64,000 nucleotides of DNA. Source: Amorphoplanes digitatis. Lineage in GTDB: Bacteria; Actinomycetota; Actinomycetes; Mycobacteriales; Micromonosporaceae. The position numbers and the translations under genes were made by a program. The DNA lies in assembly GCF_014205335.1 (NCBI RefSeq), contig NZ_JACHNH010000001.1:1550001-1614000 (forward strand). Reading direction: 5' to 3'. The notes under the pieces were generated by a model. It was given only the letters and a program-made list of their open reading frames with translations. It made no database searches and was not told the origin of the DNA. This document shows, in pieces, positions 1-11,458 of the stretch. Numbering within the stretch: the stretch's first letter is position 1; each line of letters starts with the position of its first letter.

Positions 1-255
1 GCCGCCGGTGGACCAGTGCACCGAGACGACGGAGTGCTCGCCCGTGTCGACCAGGAAGGTCAGCTCGCTGCCGACCGGCTGCACCCAGACCTTGGGTGAG
101 CCGCTGCGGTCGCAGACGTACGCCGCGTGCCGGCCGTCCGGCGAGAGCGCCGCCGACCAGCTGCCCGACACCTCCGAGGGGAGGGGACCCGACCTCCTGT
201 CGGTCCACCCCGCGGGCAGCACGGTGACGTCGACACGGTTGAGCTGACCGGTCAT
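1..255 (-). CDS. S9-type peptidase/beta-propeller protein, N-terminal part (cut by window edge)
   Basis: Only the first 85 codons are in the window. The start at 255 is an ATG with a good GGGAGGA ribosome binding site. The translated part contains repeats of the type SPDGRHAAYV and PKVWVQPV, typical of WD40-like/TolB-type propeller blades that cap prolyl-oligopeptidase (S9) family enzymes. It follows the amidotransferase by 19 bp on the same strand, so it is probably the last gene of that unit. A peptidase acting on, or recycling, the dipeptide product would fit, but this is inference; the catalytic domain is outside the window. Confidence 0.6.
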   Translation of the reverse strand, partial: MTGQLNRVDVTVLPAGWTDRRSGPLPSEVSGSWSAALSPDGRHAAYVCDRSGSPKVWVQPVGSELTFLVDTGEHSVVSVHWSTGG

Positions 256-274
256 CCGGGTCCTCCCTCGTCTG

Positions 275-2047
275 CTAGATCCCCTTGTCCTGTAGCCACA
301 TCTCCAGCAGCGCGAGCTGCCACAACTGGTTCGCCCCGAGCGTCGTACGAGCAGTGTTCGGGTCGGCCAGCAGCGCGTCAACGTACTCCGGCGGGAACAG
401 CCCGCGCGCCCGCGCCGCCGGTGCGTGCAGCGCGTCCCGCACCATTTCCAGCATCGGTCCTTCGAGGTGCCGAATCCCCGGAACCGGGAAGTATCCCTTG
501 GTGCGGTCGATCACCTCGTCGGGCACGACCCCCCGGGCCGCGTCCTTGAGGACGCCCTTGCCGCCCTGCGCCAGTTTGAGCTCGGGCGGGCAGGCCGCCG
601 CCAGCTCCACCAGTTCGTGGTCGAGGAACGGCACGCGCGCCTCGAGCCCCCACGCCATCGTCATGTTGTCGACCCGCTTGACGGGATCGTCGACGAGCAT
701 GACCTGTGAGTCCAGCCGCAACGCCGCGTCGACGGCGGTGGTCGCGCCCGGCCGGGCGAAGCTCGCCGTGACGAACTCGCGGCTGACGTCGGTGTCGAGC
801 AACCACTCCGGCGCGAGCTGGCGGGCCAGCTCGGCGTGTGGACGGTCGAAGAACTCTTTCGCGTACGCGTCGACGGCCCGGTCCCGCGGTACGTCCCGCA
901 GCGGCGGGTACCAGCTGTAGCCGGCCAGGATCTCGTCCGCGCCCTGTCCCGACTGGACGACCGTGACCTGCCGCGACACGTCCTCGCTGAGCAGGTTGAA
1001 GGCGATGCAGTCGTGGCTGACCATCGGCTCGCTCATCGCCGCGACCGTGCGCGCCACCGCGGGCAGGAAGCGGTCCCGGCCGATCCGGATCTGGTGGTGG
1101 TCTGTGTCGAACTGCTTGGCGATGAGGTCCGAATAGGCGAACTCGTCGCCGCTCTCCCCAGCCGCCGACTCGAAGCCGATGCTGAACGTGCTCAGGCCTC
1201 GCTGGCCCTGCTCGGCGAGCAGGGCCACGATGTAGCTGGAGTCCAGCCCGCCGGAGAGCAGCACCCCGACCGGCACGTCGGCGACCATCCGCCGCTCGAC
1301 GGCGGTGCGCAGCGCGTCGTGCACGGCCTCGGCCCACTCGGCCGGCGACCTGGTGCCGGTGCGGGTGTGCGAGGCCTCCCAGTACACGTCTGAGGTGGAC
1401 GTGCCGTCGGCCTTGATGATCCGGACCGTGGCCGGCGGCAGCTTGCGGATGCCGGCGACCAGCGTGCGCGGCGCCGGGACCACCGAGTGGAACGTCATGT
1501 AGTGCTGTAGCGCCACCTTGTCGATCGACGTGTCGACGTCGCCGGCCGCGAGCAGCGCCGGAAGGGTCGACGCGAAGCGCAGCCGCCCGGGCGTCTCGGC
1601 CAGGTACATCGGCTTGATGCCGAGCCGGTCGCGGGCCAGCATCACCGTGCCGGTGGCGTGCTCGGCGACGGCGAACGCGAACATGCCCAGCAGGCGCCGC
1701 ACGCAGCCGGCGCCCCAGCGGTGGTACGCCTTGAGGATCACCTCGGTGTCGGAGGTGGAGGTGAACCGGTAGCCGTAGCCGCGCAGCTCCTCGCGCAGCT
1801 GCCGGTAGTTGTAGATGCAGCCGTTGAAGACCAGAGTCAGGCCGAGCTGTTCGTCGGTCATCGGCTGGGCGCCGGACTCCGACAGGTCGATGATCTTGAG
1901 TCTGCGGTGGCCGAAGGCGATCGGGCCACGTTGCCAGAGGCCCTCGCCGTCGGGTCCCCGGGACTCCAGGCAGGGCAGCATGCGCCGGACGGCGTCGCAG
2001 TCCGCCGCCCGGTCGTCGTACCGCAGTTCGCCGCCGATTCCACACAT
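275..2047 (-). CDS. asnO: N-acetylglutaminylglutamine-type amidotransferase (asparagine synthetase B family)
   Basis: 590 aa. It begins MCGIGGELR, so Cys2 is the nucleophile of an N-terminal glutaminase domain (about 1-215), followed by an asparagine synthase domain with the pyrophosphate-loop motif SGGLDSS near residue 270. The text GHRRLKIIDLSE and VFNGCIYNY is closer to the amidotransferase of the N-acetylglutaminylglutamine amide (NAGGN) osmolyte system than to ordinary AsnB. Expected reaction: ATP- and glutamine-dependent conversion of a terminal carboxylate to an amide. A strong AAGGAGG site precedes the ATG. It lies 95 bp after the ligase gene, with a hairpin in the gap. Subfamily assignment rests on recalled sequence likeness. 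Confidence 0.82.
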   Translation of the reverse strand: MCGIGGELRYDDRAADCDAVRRMLPCLESRGPDGEGLWQRGPIAFGHRRLKIIDLSESGAQPMTDEQLGLTLVFNGCIYNYRQLREELRGYGYRFTSTSDTEVILKAYHRWGAGCVRRLLGMFAFAVAEHATGTVMLARDRLGIKPMYLAETPGRLRFASTLPALLAAGDVDTSIDKVALQHYMTFHSVVPAPRTLVAGIRKLPPATVRIIKADGTSTSDVYWEASHTRTGTRSPAEWAEAVHDALRTAVERRMVADVPVGVLLSGGLDSSYIVALLAEQGQRGLSTFSIGFESAAGESGDEFAYSDLIAKQFDTDHHQIRIGRDRFLPAVARTVAAMSEPMVSHDCIAFNLLSEDVSRQVTVVQSGQGADEILAGYSWYPPLRDVPRDRAVDAYAKEFFDRPHAELARQLAPEWLLDTDVSREFVTASFARPGATTAVDAALRLDSQVMLVDDPVKRVDNMTMAWGLEARVPFLDHELVELAAACPPELKLAQGGKGVLKDAARGVVPDEVIDRTKGYFPVPGIRHLEGPMLEMVRDALHAPAARARGLFPPEYVDALLADPNTARTTLGANQLWQLALLEMWLQDKGI

Positions 2048-2074
2048 GGCCAGAACCTCCTTGGGGGGTCAGGA

Positions 2075-2107
2075 GGCGCCCACCCGGGGTTCCTCAGGGT
2101 GGGCGCC
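2075..2107 (-). other. Intra-operon hairpin upstream of the amidotransferase
   Basis: Two perfect 11-nt arms (GGCGCCCACCC and its complement) separated by 11 nt sit between the ligase stop codon and the amidotransferase ribosome binding site. There is no T tract on the minus strand, so it does not look like a classical terminator. It may tune the ratio of the two proteins or protect an RNA end. Confidence 0.6.
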
Positions 2108-2142
2108 GCCCGTTGCGATCTCGTGTCGGGGCCGTTACCGAT

Positions 2143-4764
2143 TCAGCCGAGCAGCCAGGTGTCCTTCGAGCCGCCACCGCGGGACGAATTGACGATCATG
2201 CTGTCGGCCGGCGCGACCCTGGTCAGGGCGACCGGCGCCACCACCGACGTGTCGCCGGTGAAGACGAACGCGCGCAGGTCGACGTGGCGCGGCGCCAGCT
2301 GGTGGCCGTCGAAGACCGGGTGGGTGGAGAGGGCCACGACCTCCTGCGCCACCCAGCGGTGCGGCGCCGCGTTGATCTGCCGGCGCACCGCGGCGAGGTC
2401 CTCGGCGGAGGCGTGCGGGCCGATGACGATCCGGTCGCCGCCGTACCCGTCGACCGGCTTGCAGACCAGCTCGTCCAGCCGGTCGAGCACCTCGGCCCGC
2501 TGCTCCGGGATGCCGCACAGGTGCGTGGGCACGTCCGCCAGCAGCGGCTTCTCGCCGAGGTAGTACCCGATCAGCCGGGACACGTACGCGTACACGGCCT
2601 TGTCGTCGCCGATGCCGTTGCCGAGCGCGTTGGCGAGCACGATCGTGTCGGCGTGCAGGGCCGCGACCAGGCTGGGGCCGAGCGGCATCCCGTCGGCGCC
2701 GGGCGAGTGCACCAGGCTGTCCTCGCCCATCCGCAGGTAGATCACGTCGACGGCGTAACGGCGCCCGTTCCGGATGCGCCGCACGCGGCCGTCCTCGACC
2801 AGCAGGTCGGTGCTGCGCACCAGCGGGACGCCCATCTCCTCGGCGAGCAGCCGGTGCTCGAACCAGGCCGAGTCGTCGGGGCCCTGGCTGAGCACGACCA
2901 CGGCCGGATCGTCGCTCGCGGCCGGCCCGGCCGCCTCGATCAGCGTGCGCAGCAGCAGCCGCGGCGTCTCCTCGATGCCGTTGAGCCCGTCGGGGTGGGG
3001 CAGCTCCGGCAGCACGCTCTCGGTGAGCCGGCGGTTCTGCATCGCGTAGCCGATGCCGGACGGCACCCGCAGGTTGTCCTCGAGGACGAACCAGCCGCCG
3101 TCGGCGTCGCGGACCAGGTCGACGCCGGCGACCTGCGCGCGTACCCCGGGCCGGTGTACCAGGGCGCCGCTGGGCCGCAGCTCGGGTGAGCCGTCGATGA
3201 CCCAGCCGGGCACCACGCCGTCGCGGACCACGGCCCGCTCGCCGTAGACGTCGTTGACGAACGCGTCCAGCGCGCGGACCCGCTGGATCAGCCCGGCCTG
3301 CAACTCCCGCCAGTCGGTGGCCGGCACGATGCGGGGCACCAGGTCGAAGGGGAACAGCCGGGTCGCGGCCTCGCCGGCCACGCTGAACGTGATTCCGCGG
3401 GCGCGCTGCTCGTCGTCGCGCGCGTCCTCGCGGCGGCGCAGCCCGGCGGGGCCGAGCGCGCTGAGGACGTTGACGATCCCCTGGTACGCCGGCAGGGCGT
3501 CGCCGCCCGGGAAAGCCTCGTCGCCGCTGGCCGCGTACGGGGTGAGCCCGGCCGGCACCGTCCGGCCGTCCGGGCCGATGCCGGTCGCGCCGCCCCGGGT
3601 GTCGGCGACCAGCAGGTCGACGACGTCGGAGATGCGCCCACGGCGGCCCATGGCCCGGCGCTGCCGTGCCGCCGAACTGCCCCGGCTGAGCATCTGCACG
3701 GAGAGGTCGAAGACCTGGTCCCAGTCGCCGAGCTCCTCAAGCTGTGGCCGCAGGTCGCCGACGAGGCGCTCGACGGCGACCGCGGCGGGTACGGGCACCG
3801 GCGAGCGGGGCAGGTCGAGCAGGTCGCCCTCGAGCCCGGAGCGGGCGGCCCGCCACATGGCGGCCCGGTGCAGCGGCGGCCGGGTGGGCACCATCGGCAG
3901 GCCCGCGCGGTAGTCCTGGCGTGCCCGCAGCACGAGGGCGCGGAACAGGCCGGCCAGCAGCACCACGGTGTCGGCGTCGGGGCTGGAGTCGGTGACCCGC
4001 AGCTCGACGGTCGGCACGTGCGCGGACGGGCGTACATCGAAGTAGACCATCTTGGGGTCGGTGATCGTGCCGGACGCGATCAGGTCCGCGACCAGCGCGT
4101 CGTGGTCCTCGGCGGAGGTCACGACGCCGCTGTCGCCGGCCGTCGGCCAGCGCAGCCAGACCAGCGAGCGCACGCTGGCGTAGCCGCTGTCCTCGCCCAT
4201 CCAGTACGGCGAGCTCGCCGAGATGCCGAGCAGCACCGGCAGGGCCGGGGCGACCCGCTGGGCGATCGAGACGGCCTCGTCCCGGTCGGGGATGCCGACG
4301 TGCACCTGTGCGCCGCAGATGAGCTGTTCGCGGGCGAGCATCTGGTACTCGTCGAGCATCTGGCGGAACCGCGAGGTCGGGGTGACCGGCAGCGAGTCCA
4401 GGTCGACCACCGGGACCGTGCCCGCGGCGACCAGGCCGAGCCCGAGCGACTCGGCGACCCCGATGGCCCGCCGGCGCAGCGTGACGATCCCGTCGCGCAG
4501 GTCGTCGAGGGTTGCCGCGACCTCGGTGTTGGTCTCGACCACCGAGCGGTGCAGCTCGGCGGAGAAGTTCGCCGCGTCGAGCTGATCGAGCACCTCCGGC
4601 GCCCTGGGCACGAGCTCCCGGGTCCGCAGGTCGACCACGTGCAGCTCCTCCTCGACGCCGAGCGTCAGGTCGGTGCCGATGGCGGCGCGCGCACCCTCCG
4701 TTCCGTCGTCCTCAGAGACCTTGAGTGACTCCGTCATGCCAAGACCGCCTATGTCGTCGTCCAT
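2143..4764 (-). CDS. Two-domain carboxylate-amine ligase: GCS2 domain plus circularly permuted type 2 ATP-grasp
   Basis: About 873 aa from the ATG at 4764; an ATG nine codons later (4737) is equally possible, and the frame is open up to 4944. The first half is a glutamate-cysteine ligase 2 (YbdK-like) domain with GVEEELHVVD, GAQVHVGIP and VELRVTDSS. The second half is a DUF404/DUF407 circularly permuted ATP-grasp with FSVAGEAATRLFPFDLVPR, EDNLRVPSGIGYA and CKPVDGYGGDRI. Both parts are ATP-dependent peptide-bond-forming folds. Position next to the amidotransferase suggests it makes the dipeptide that is then amidated. The substrate cannot be read from sequence. Confidence 0.8.
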   Translation of the reverse strand: MDDDIGGLGMTESLKVSEDDGTEGARAAIGTDLTLGVEEELHVVDLRTRELVPRAPEVLDQLDAANFSAELHRSVVETNTEVAATLDDLRDGIVTLRRRAIGVAESLGLGLVAAGTVPVVDLDSLPVTPTSRFRQMLDEYQMLAREQLICGAQVHVGIPDRDEAVSIAQRVAPALPVLLGISASSPYWMGEDSGYASVRSLVWLRWPTAGDSGVVTSAEDHDALVADLIASGTITDPKMVYFDVRPSAHVPTVELRVTDSSPDADTVVLLAGLFRALVLRARQDYRAGLPMVPTRPPLHRAAMWRAARSGLEGDLLDLPRSPVPVPAAVAVERLVGDLRPQLEELGDWDQVFDLSVQMLSRGSSAARQRRAMGRRGRISDVVDLLVADTRGGATGIGPDGRTVPAGLTPYAASGDEAFPGGDALPAYQGIVNVLSALGPAGLRRREDARDDEQRARGITFSVAGEAATRLFPFDLVPRIVPATDWRELQAGLIQRVRALDAFVNDVYGERAVVRDGVVPGWVIDGSPELRPSGALVHRPGVRAQVAGVDLVRDADGGWFVLEDNLRVPSGIGYAMQNRRLTESVLPELPHPDGLNGIEETPRLLLRTLIEAAGPAASDDPAVVVLSQGPDDSAWFEHRLLAEEMGVPLVRSTDLLVEDGRVRRIRNGRRYAVDVIYLRMGEDSLVHSPGADGMPLGPSLVAALHADTIVLANALGNGIGDDKAVYAYVSRLIGYYLGEKPLLADVPTHLCGIPEQRAEVLDRLDELVCKPVDGYGGDRIVIGPHASAEDLAAVRRQINAAPHRWVAQEVVALSTHPVFDGHQLAPRHVDLRAFVFTGDTSVVAPVALTRVAPADSMIVNSSRGGGSKDTWLLG

Positions 4765-5053
4765 CGTCCGGAGCCTTACCAGCCCATGTGCCGAACCTGT
4801 GACGTGCCCATTTCCGGCGGCTGCCAAGCATGGGCAGCCCGGCACCACCCGGGCGGGTGGCGCCGGAGGGCCGCGTGCGCGCTGATGCTCGGGGCTGCTC
4901 GAAGTCATGCTCTTTCGAGCCCAACCACGCCTGCGCTTGTGCAATTACTCACGAGGCCTAGGGCCACGACTGGCGCGACCCCTACTCTCCGGACACCCTT
5001 GAAAGAGCGTTCAGGTATTAGGTCGATGACGCATCACCTGTGGGGAGGCAGTC

Positions 5054-7747
<2,694 letters not shown>

Positions 7748-7755
7748 CCACCCGT

Positions 7756-7787
7756 CCGCCGGAGGCCCGCGCCGGGCCCTCCGGCGG
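7756..7787 (+). terminator. Hairpin terminator after ppdK
   Basis: Arms CCGCCGGAGGCCCG and CGGGCCCTCCGGCGG pair with one bulged base and a short loop, 9 bp after the ppdK stop codon. No T tract follows, as is usual for actinobacterial terminators. Confidence 0.65.
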
Positions 7788-7801
7788 TAGGCTCCCGTGC
7801 C

Positions 7802-8497
7802 GTGCGACATGGGTTCGTCATCGGCAACACCGACGGCATCGGCCTGGCCCTGACCCGGCGGCTGCTGGCGGAGGGCTGGGCGGTCACCGGCATGTCCCGG
7901 CGGCCGGCCGCGGTCGAGCACGACCGGTACGTTCACGTGGCGGCGGACGTCGCCACGCCCGAGTTCCCGCCGAGCCTGGCCCGGGCCCTGGACGCGGCGG
8001 GCGGCGTGGACCTCTGCGTGTACGCCGCCGGCGTCGGTGACCTGCTCGACCCGGACGACCTCGCGGCGCAGACCCGGGTCCTCGAGGTGAACCTGATCGG
8101 CGCGGCCCGCGCCGTCGAGGTCGTGGTGCCGCGGATGCTGGCGGCGGGCGGCGGGCACTTCATCGGGCTGTCCAGCCTCGCGGACACGCTGATCACGCCC
8201 GTCGCGCCGGGGTACGCCGCGTCGAAGGCCGGGCTGTCGTCCTATCTGATCGCGCTGGGCGCCGCGCTGCGGCCGCGGGGGGTGCACGTCAGCACGGTCC
8301 GGTTCGGATTCGTGGACACCAAGATGGCCAAGGCGCCCGTGCGGCCCATGATGATCACCGTGGACCGGGCGGTCGACGTGCTGATGCGCTGCGTGCGTAC
8401 CAGGGCGGCGGTGGTGTCGTATCCCCGGCGGATGGCGGTGCTGACCGCGGCGCTGGGACCCGTCGCCCGGGCGCGGGCCCGGCTGGGAAGCCGCTGA
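7802..8497 (+). CDS. Short-chain dehydrogenase/reductase
   Basis: 231 aa, GTG start. Rossmann fold with a variant nucleotide motif (GNTDGIGLA, residues 8-16, where the usual first Gly of TGxxxGxG is Asn-Thr-Asp), a YAAG motif near 74, catalytic Ser near 124 and YxxxK at Tyr138/Lys142 in GYAASKAG. An oxidoreductase with NAD(P) cofactor is expected; the substrate is unknown. The C-terminal tail PRRMAVLTAALGPVARARARL is seen in membrane-associated SDRs. It starts just after the ppdK terminator. Confidence 0.88.
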   Translation: MRHGFVIGNTDGIGLALTRRLLAEGWAVTGMSRRPAAVEHDRYVHVAADVATPEFPPSLARALDAAGGVDLCVYAAGVGDLLDPDDLAAQTRVLEVNLIGAARAVEVVVPRMLAAGGGHFIGLSSLADTLITPVAPGYAASKAGLSSYLIALGAALRPRGVHVSTVRFGFVDTKMAKAPVRPMMITVDRAVDVLMRCVRTRAAVVSYPRRMAVLTAALGPVARARARLGSR

Positions 8498-8602
8498 GAA
8501 TACGGCCGTCGCCCACGTTATGTAACCGAGTGTTCATCCGCAGTGGCTATGGTGTCCGAAATATCCCACTTGTGAGTTAAGCCGGGAAGGACCGCCACGC
8601 CG

Positions 8603-10732
8603 ATGCGCACTCTGTTGCGGCACGACGTACCCGCCTCCGTTGTCGTCTTCCTCATCGCGATCCCGCTGTCCCTCGGCATCGCCGCCGCCTCGGGCGCGCC
8701 GCTGCTCGCCGGCCTGATCGCCGCGGTCGTCGGCGGAATCGTGGCGGGCGCGCTCAGCGGGGCCCCGCTACAGGTCAGCGGCCCGGCCGCCGGCCTGACC
8801 GTGGTCGTCGCCGGCGTCGTCGCCGACTTCGGCTGGGCCGAGACGACCGCGCTCTTCGCCATGGCCGGGCTCGTCCAGATCGTGCTCGGCGTCTCCCGGC
8901 TCGGCCGGGCCGCGCTCTCCCTGTCGCCGGCCGTCGTGCACGGCATGCTCGCCGGCATCGGCATCGTCATCGCGCTCAGCCAGGTGCACGTCGTGTTCGG
9001 CGGCGCACCGCAGAGCGGTGCCTGGCAGAACCTCCGCGAACTGCCCGCACAGATCGCCGGCAACCACGGCGTCTCGATCCTCATCGGCCTGCTCACCACC
9101 GGGATCCTGCTGATCTGGCCCCGCCTCGTGAAGGTGTCCCTGTTGCCCGGGGCGCTTGTCGCGGTGGCCGTCGCGACCGCGGTGGCCGCGCTGGCGGGCC
9201 TCGAGGTGGCCCGCGTCGACCTGCCGGAGAACCCCCTCGGCGAGCTCACCTTCCCCCGCTGGCCCGACGCCGGAGCCGGCGAGATCCTCGTCGCCGTGCT
9301 GACCATCGCCCTGGTCGGCAGCGTCGAGTCGCTGCTCTCCGCGGTCGCCGTCGACCGGCTGCACAGCGGCCCGCGGGCCAACCTCAACCGCGAACTGCTC
9401 GCACAGGGCGCCGCCAACACGGTGTCGGGGGCGCTCGGCGGGCTGCCGGTCACCGGCGTCATCGTGCGCAGCTCCACGAACGTCGCGGCCGGCGCCAGGA
9501 CCCGCGCCTCCGCCGTGCTGCACGGCGTGTGGATCGCGGTGTGCGTGCTGGCCTTCGGCGGGCTGCTCGAACAGATCCCGCTCGCCGCGCTCGCCGCCGT
9601 TCTTGTCGTCGTCGGCCTGCGGCTGGTCAGCCTGGCGCAGATCAAAGAGTACGTGCGGCACCGTGAGCTGCCGACGTACCTGGTCACCGCGCTCGGGGTG
9701 ATCTTCACCGACCTGCTGACCGGCGTGGCGCTCGGCATGGCCACCGCGGTCCTGTTCATGCTCTGCCGGCTGGCCCGCTGCGAGATACACCGCTCCTCGC
9801 CGGGCCCGGGCCGCTGGCTCGTGGTCATCACCGGCACGCTGGCCTTCGTCGGCTCCAGCCGGGTCGCCCGGGAGCTGGCGAGCATCCCCGCGGGCGAGGT
9901 GGTCGAGCTCGAACTGCACCTCGACTACCTCGACCACGGCGCGTTCGAGACCATCCAGGAGTGGCGCGACGCGTACCAGCGCGCCGGCGGCCGGGTCGAC
10001 ATCCAGGAGGTGCAGGACAGCTGGTTCCACCGGGCGACGTCCGGCCGGCTCGGCTCGGCCCGCTCCCATCCCGGCCGGGTGCCGCGCTTCCTCGGCTCCT
10101 GGTCACAGTGGATCTCCCTCAACGACCAGCGCCGCGACGCGATGGCCGCGGGCATCGACGAGTTCGAGCGCAGCATCGCGCCGCTGGTCCGCCCGCACCT
10201 GGCCGGCCTGGCCCGCGACGGCCAACGCCCCGAACAGCTCTTCATCACCTGCGCCGACTCACGCCTGGTGCCCAGCCTGATCACCACGAGCGGCCCGGGC
10301 GACCTGTTCTGCATGCGCAACGTCGGCAACATCGTCCCCGCGTACGGCGCCGCCGACACCTCGATCGGCGCCGGCATCGAGTACGCGGTCGACGTCCTCG
10401 GCGTCGCGACCATCACGATCTGCGGCCACTCCGGCTGCGGCGCGGTCGGCGCGATGATGGCCGGCGCCGCGGACGCGCAGTCGGCGCTGGGAGGCTGGCT
10501 CGGCTCGGCCGGCATCGACCTGGCGGGCCGCGAACACCAGGAGGAATGCATCATCGCCAACGTCGAACAACAACTGGCGAACCTGCACACCTACCCGAGC
10601 GTCCGCCGCGCCGCCGACGCGGGCCGCCTCACCGTGGTCGGCCTCTACTTCGACCTGGCCGAGGCCCGCATGTACGCCGTGACCGACGGCGTACGCAGCC
10701 GTCTTACCAGCGGCGCCGCATCTTCACTCTGA
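8603..10732 (+). CDS. SulP-type anion transporter fused to STAS-like and beta-carbonic anhydrase domains
   Basis: 709 aa. The first ~390 residues are a hydrophobic SulP permease (DVPASVVVFLIAIPLSLGIA at the start, SGPAAGLTVVV, later VESLLSAVAVDR). Residues ~400-470 resemble a degenerate STAS domain. Residues ~510-709 are a beta-carbonic anhydrase with Cys550 and Asp552 in CADSR, and His609 and Cys612 in GHSGCGAV as zinc ligands. Fusions of this kind are known in bacteria and are thought to couple bicarbonate transport to CO2 hydration. ATG with GGGAAGGA upstream. Confidence 0.92.
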   Translation: MRTLLRHDVPASVVVFLIAIPLSLGIAAASGAPLLAGLIAAVVGGIVAGALSGAPLQVSGPAAGLTVVVAGVVADFGWAETTALFAMAGLVQIVLGVSRLGRAALSLSPAVVHGMLAGIGIVIALSQVHVVFGGAPQSGAWQNLRELPAQIAGNHGVSILIGLLTTGILLIWPRLVKVSLLPGALVAVAVATAVAALAGLEVARVDLPENPLGELTFPRWPDAGAGEILVAVLTIALVGSVESLLSAVAVDRLHSGPRANLNRELLAQGAANTVSGALGGLPVTGVIVRSSTNVAAGARTRASAVLHGVWIAVCVLAFGGLLEQIPLAALAAVLVVVGLRLVSLAQIKEYVRHRELPTYLVTALGVIFTDLLTGVALGMATAVLFMLCRLARCEIHRSSPGPGRWLVVITGTLAFVGSSRVARELASIPAGEVVELELHLDYLDHGAFETIQEWRDAYQRAGGRVDIQEVQDSWFHRATSGRLGSARSHPGRVPRFLGSWSQWISLNDQRRDAMAAGIDEFERSIAPLVRPHLAGLARDGQRPEQLFITCADSRLVPSLITTSGPGDLFCMRNVGNIVPAYGAADTSIGAGIEYAVDVLGVATITICGHSGCGAVGAMMAGAADAQSALGGWLGSAGIDLAGREHQEECIIANVEQQLANLHTYPSVRRAADAGRLTVVGLYFDLAEARMYAVTDGVRSRLTSGAASSL

Positions 10733-10827
10733 TCCAGAAAAGAACCTGATCTCCCGAACTGCCCTGAATATTGACCGGAGAAATGGAGCCGGCCCGCCGG
10801 GCTGCGCGCGGTCGCTAGCATGATCCC

Positions 10828-11301
10828 ATGAGTGCGGGTGGCGCGGCAGGGTCGGCAGCCGGCCGCCCCGATTTCCTCGCGGCGCAGGCCCGCGCCGCCG
10901 CACGCGACGGTGTGCTGTCCGGCAGGTATGTGCTGGTCGACGGGGAGTTGCTGCGGGAGGCGTACGGATCGAGGCGCCCGCAGGGCGTGAACGTGGCGGC
11001 GGACGCCGAGAGCCCCGGCGCCAGCGAGGATTTCCCCGGTTTCTGGACTGTCCTGGTGCCCCACGAACAGGTCGCGCTGGCCGTCTCCTTCACCACGACC
11101 GCCCGCCACCGGGGCGGCGGCGTCCTGGAGCTGATGGCCCGCGATGGCGACGATGTCCGAGCGATCTGGTGGCGCGGCCCGAACAACGACGCCGCCCACA
11201 CCATCCCGGCCGGGTTCCTGTGGGCGAAGAACGACGACTACTACCACGGGACCGTCGAATGGGCAGAACTTGACGATGTGGCGGTCTCCGTCAAACTTTG
11301 A
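10828..11301 (+). CDS. Hypothetical protein
   Basis: 157 aa, ATG start, reading frame with actinobacterial codon use. I do not recognise the family. It is soluble, without signal peptide or membrane segment, and has a Gly/Ala-rich start followed by a mixed alpha/beta stretch (WTVLVPHEQVALAVSF, DDVRAIWWRGPNNDA). It ends directly at a dispersed repeat, which may mark a recombination edge. Confidence 0.6.
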   Translation: MSAGGAAGSAAGRPDFLAAQARAAARDGVLSGRYVLVDGELLREAYGSRRPQGVNVAADAESPGASEDFPGFWTVLVPHEQVALAVSFTTTARHRGGGVLELMARDGDDVRAIWWRGPNNDAAHTIPAGFLWAKNDDYYHGTVEWAELDDVAVSVKL

Positions 11302-11409
11302 CCAGGACCGGCGCGGTCGGTTTGCCTGACCCGCCACCCACCCGGCCTGCCCGACAAAATCCCCACCCCAGCCACCACCGCGAAAGCCAGACCACCGACC
11401 GCACCAGCC
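11301..11409. repeat. Dispersed repeat, copy 1 (direct)
   Basis: About 110 bp, beginning accaggaccggcgcggtc and running through gcctgcccgacaaaatccc. The same sequence, at roughly 85 percent by eye, recurs in the same orientation at 12310-12420. The two copies flank the truncated MFS gene. Confidence 0.8.
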
Positions 11410-11458
11410 GGATCTCCAACGGCGCCGCCCTACAGGGCTCACGTTGAGGTAACGAGCG

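Noticed and set aside
4765..5053. Search for a gene or clear promoter in the divergent gap before ppdK
   Set aside because: No frame with a start, ribosome binding site and protein-like sequence. Promoter elements must be here for both genes but no hexamer pair was convincing.
10733..10827. Terminator after the SulP fusion gene
   Set aside because: No stable hairpin was found by eye in the 95-bp gap.
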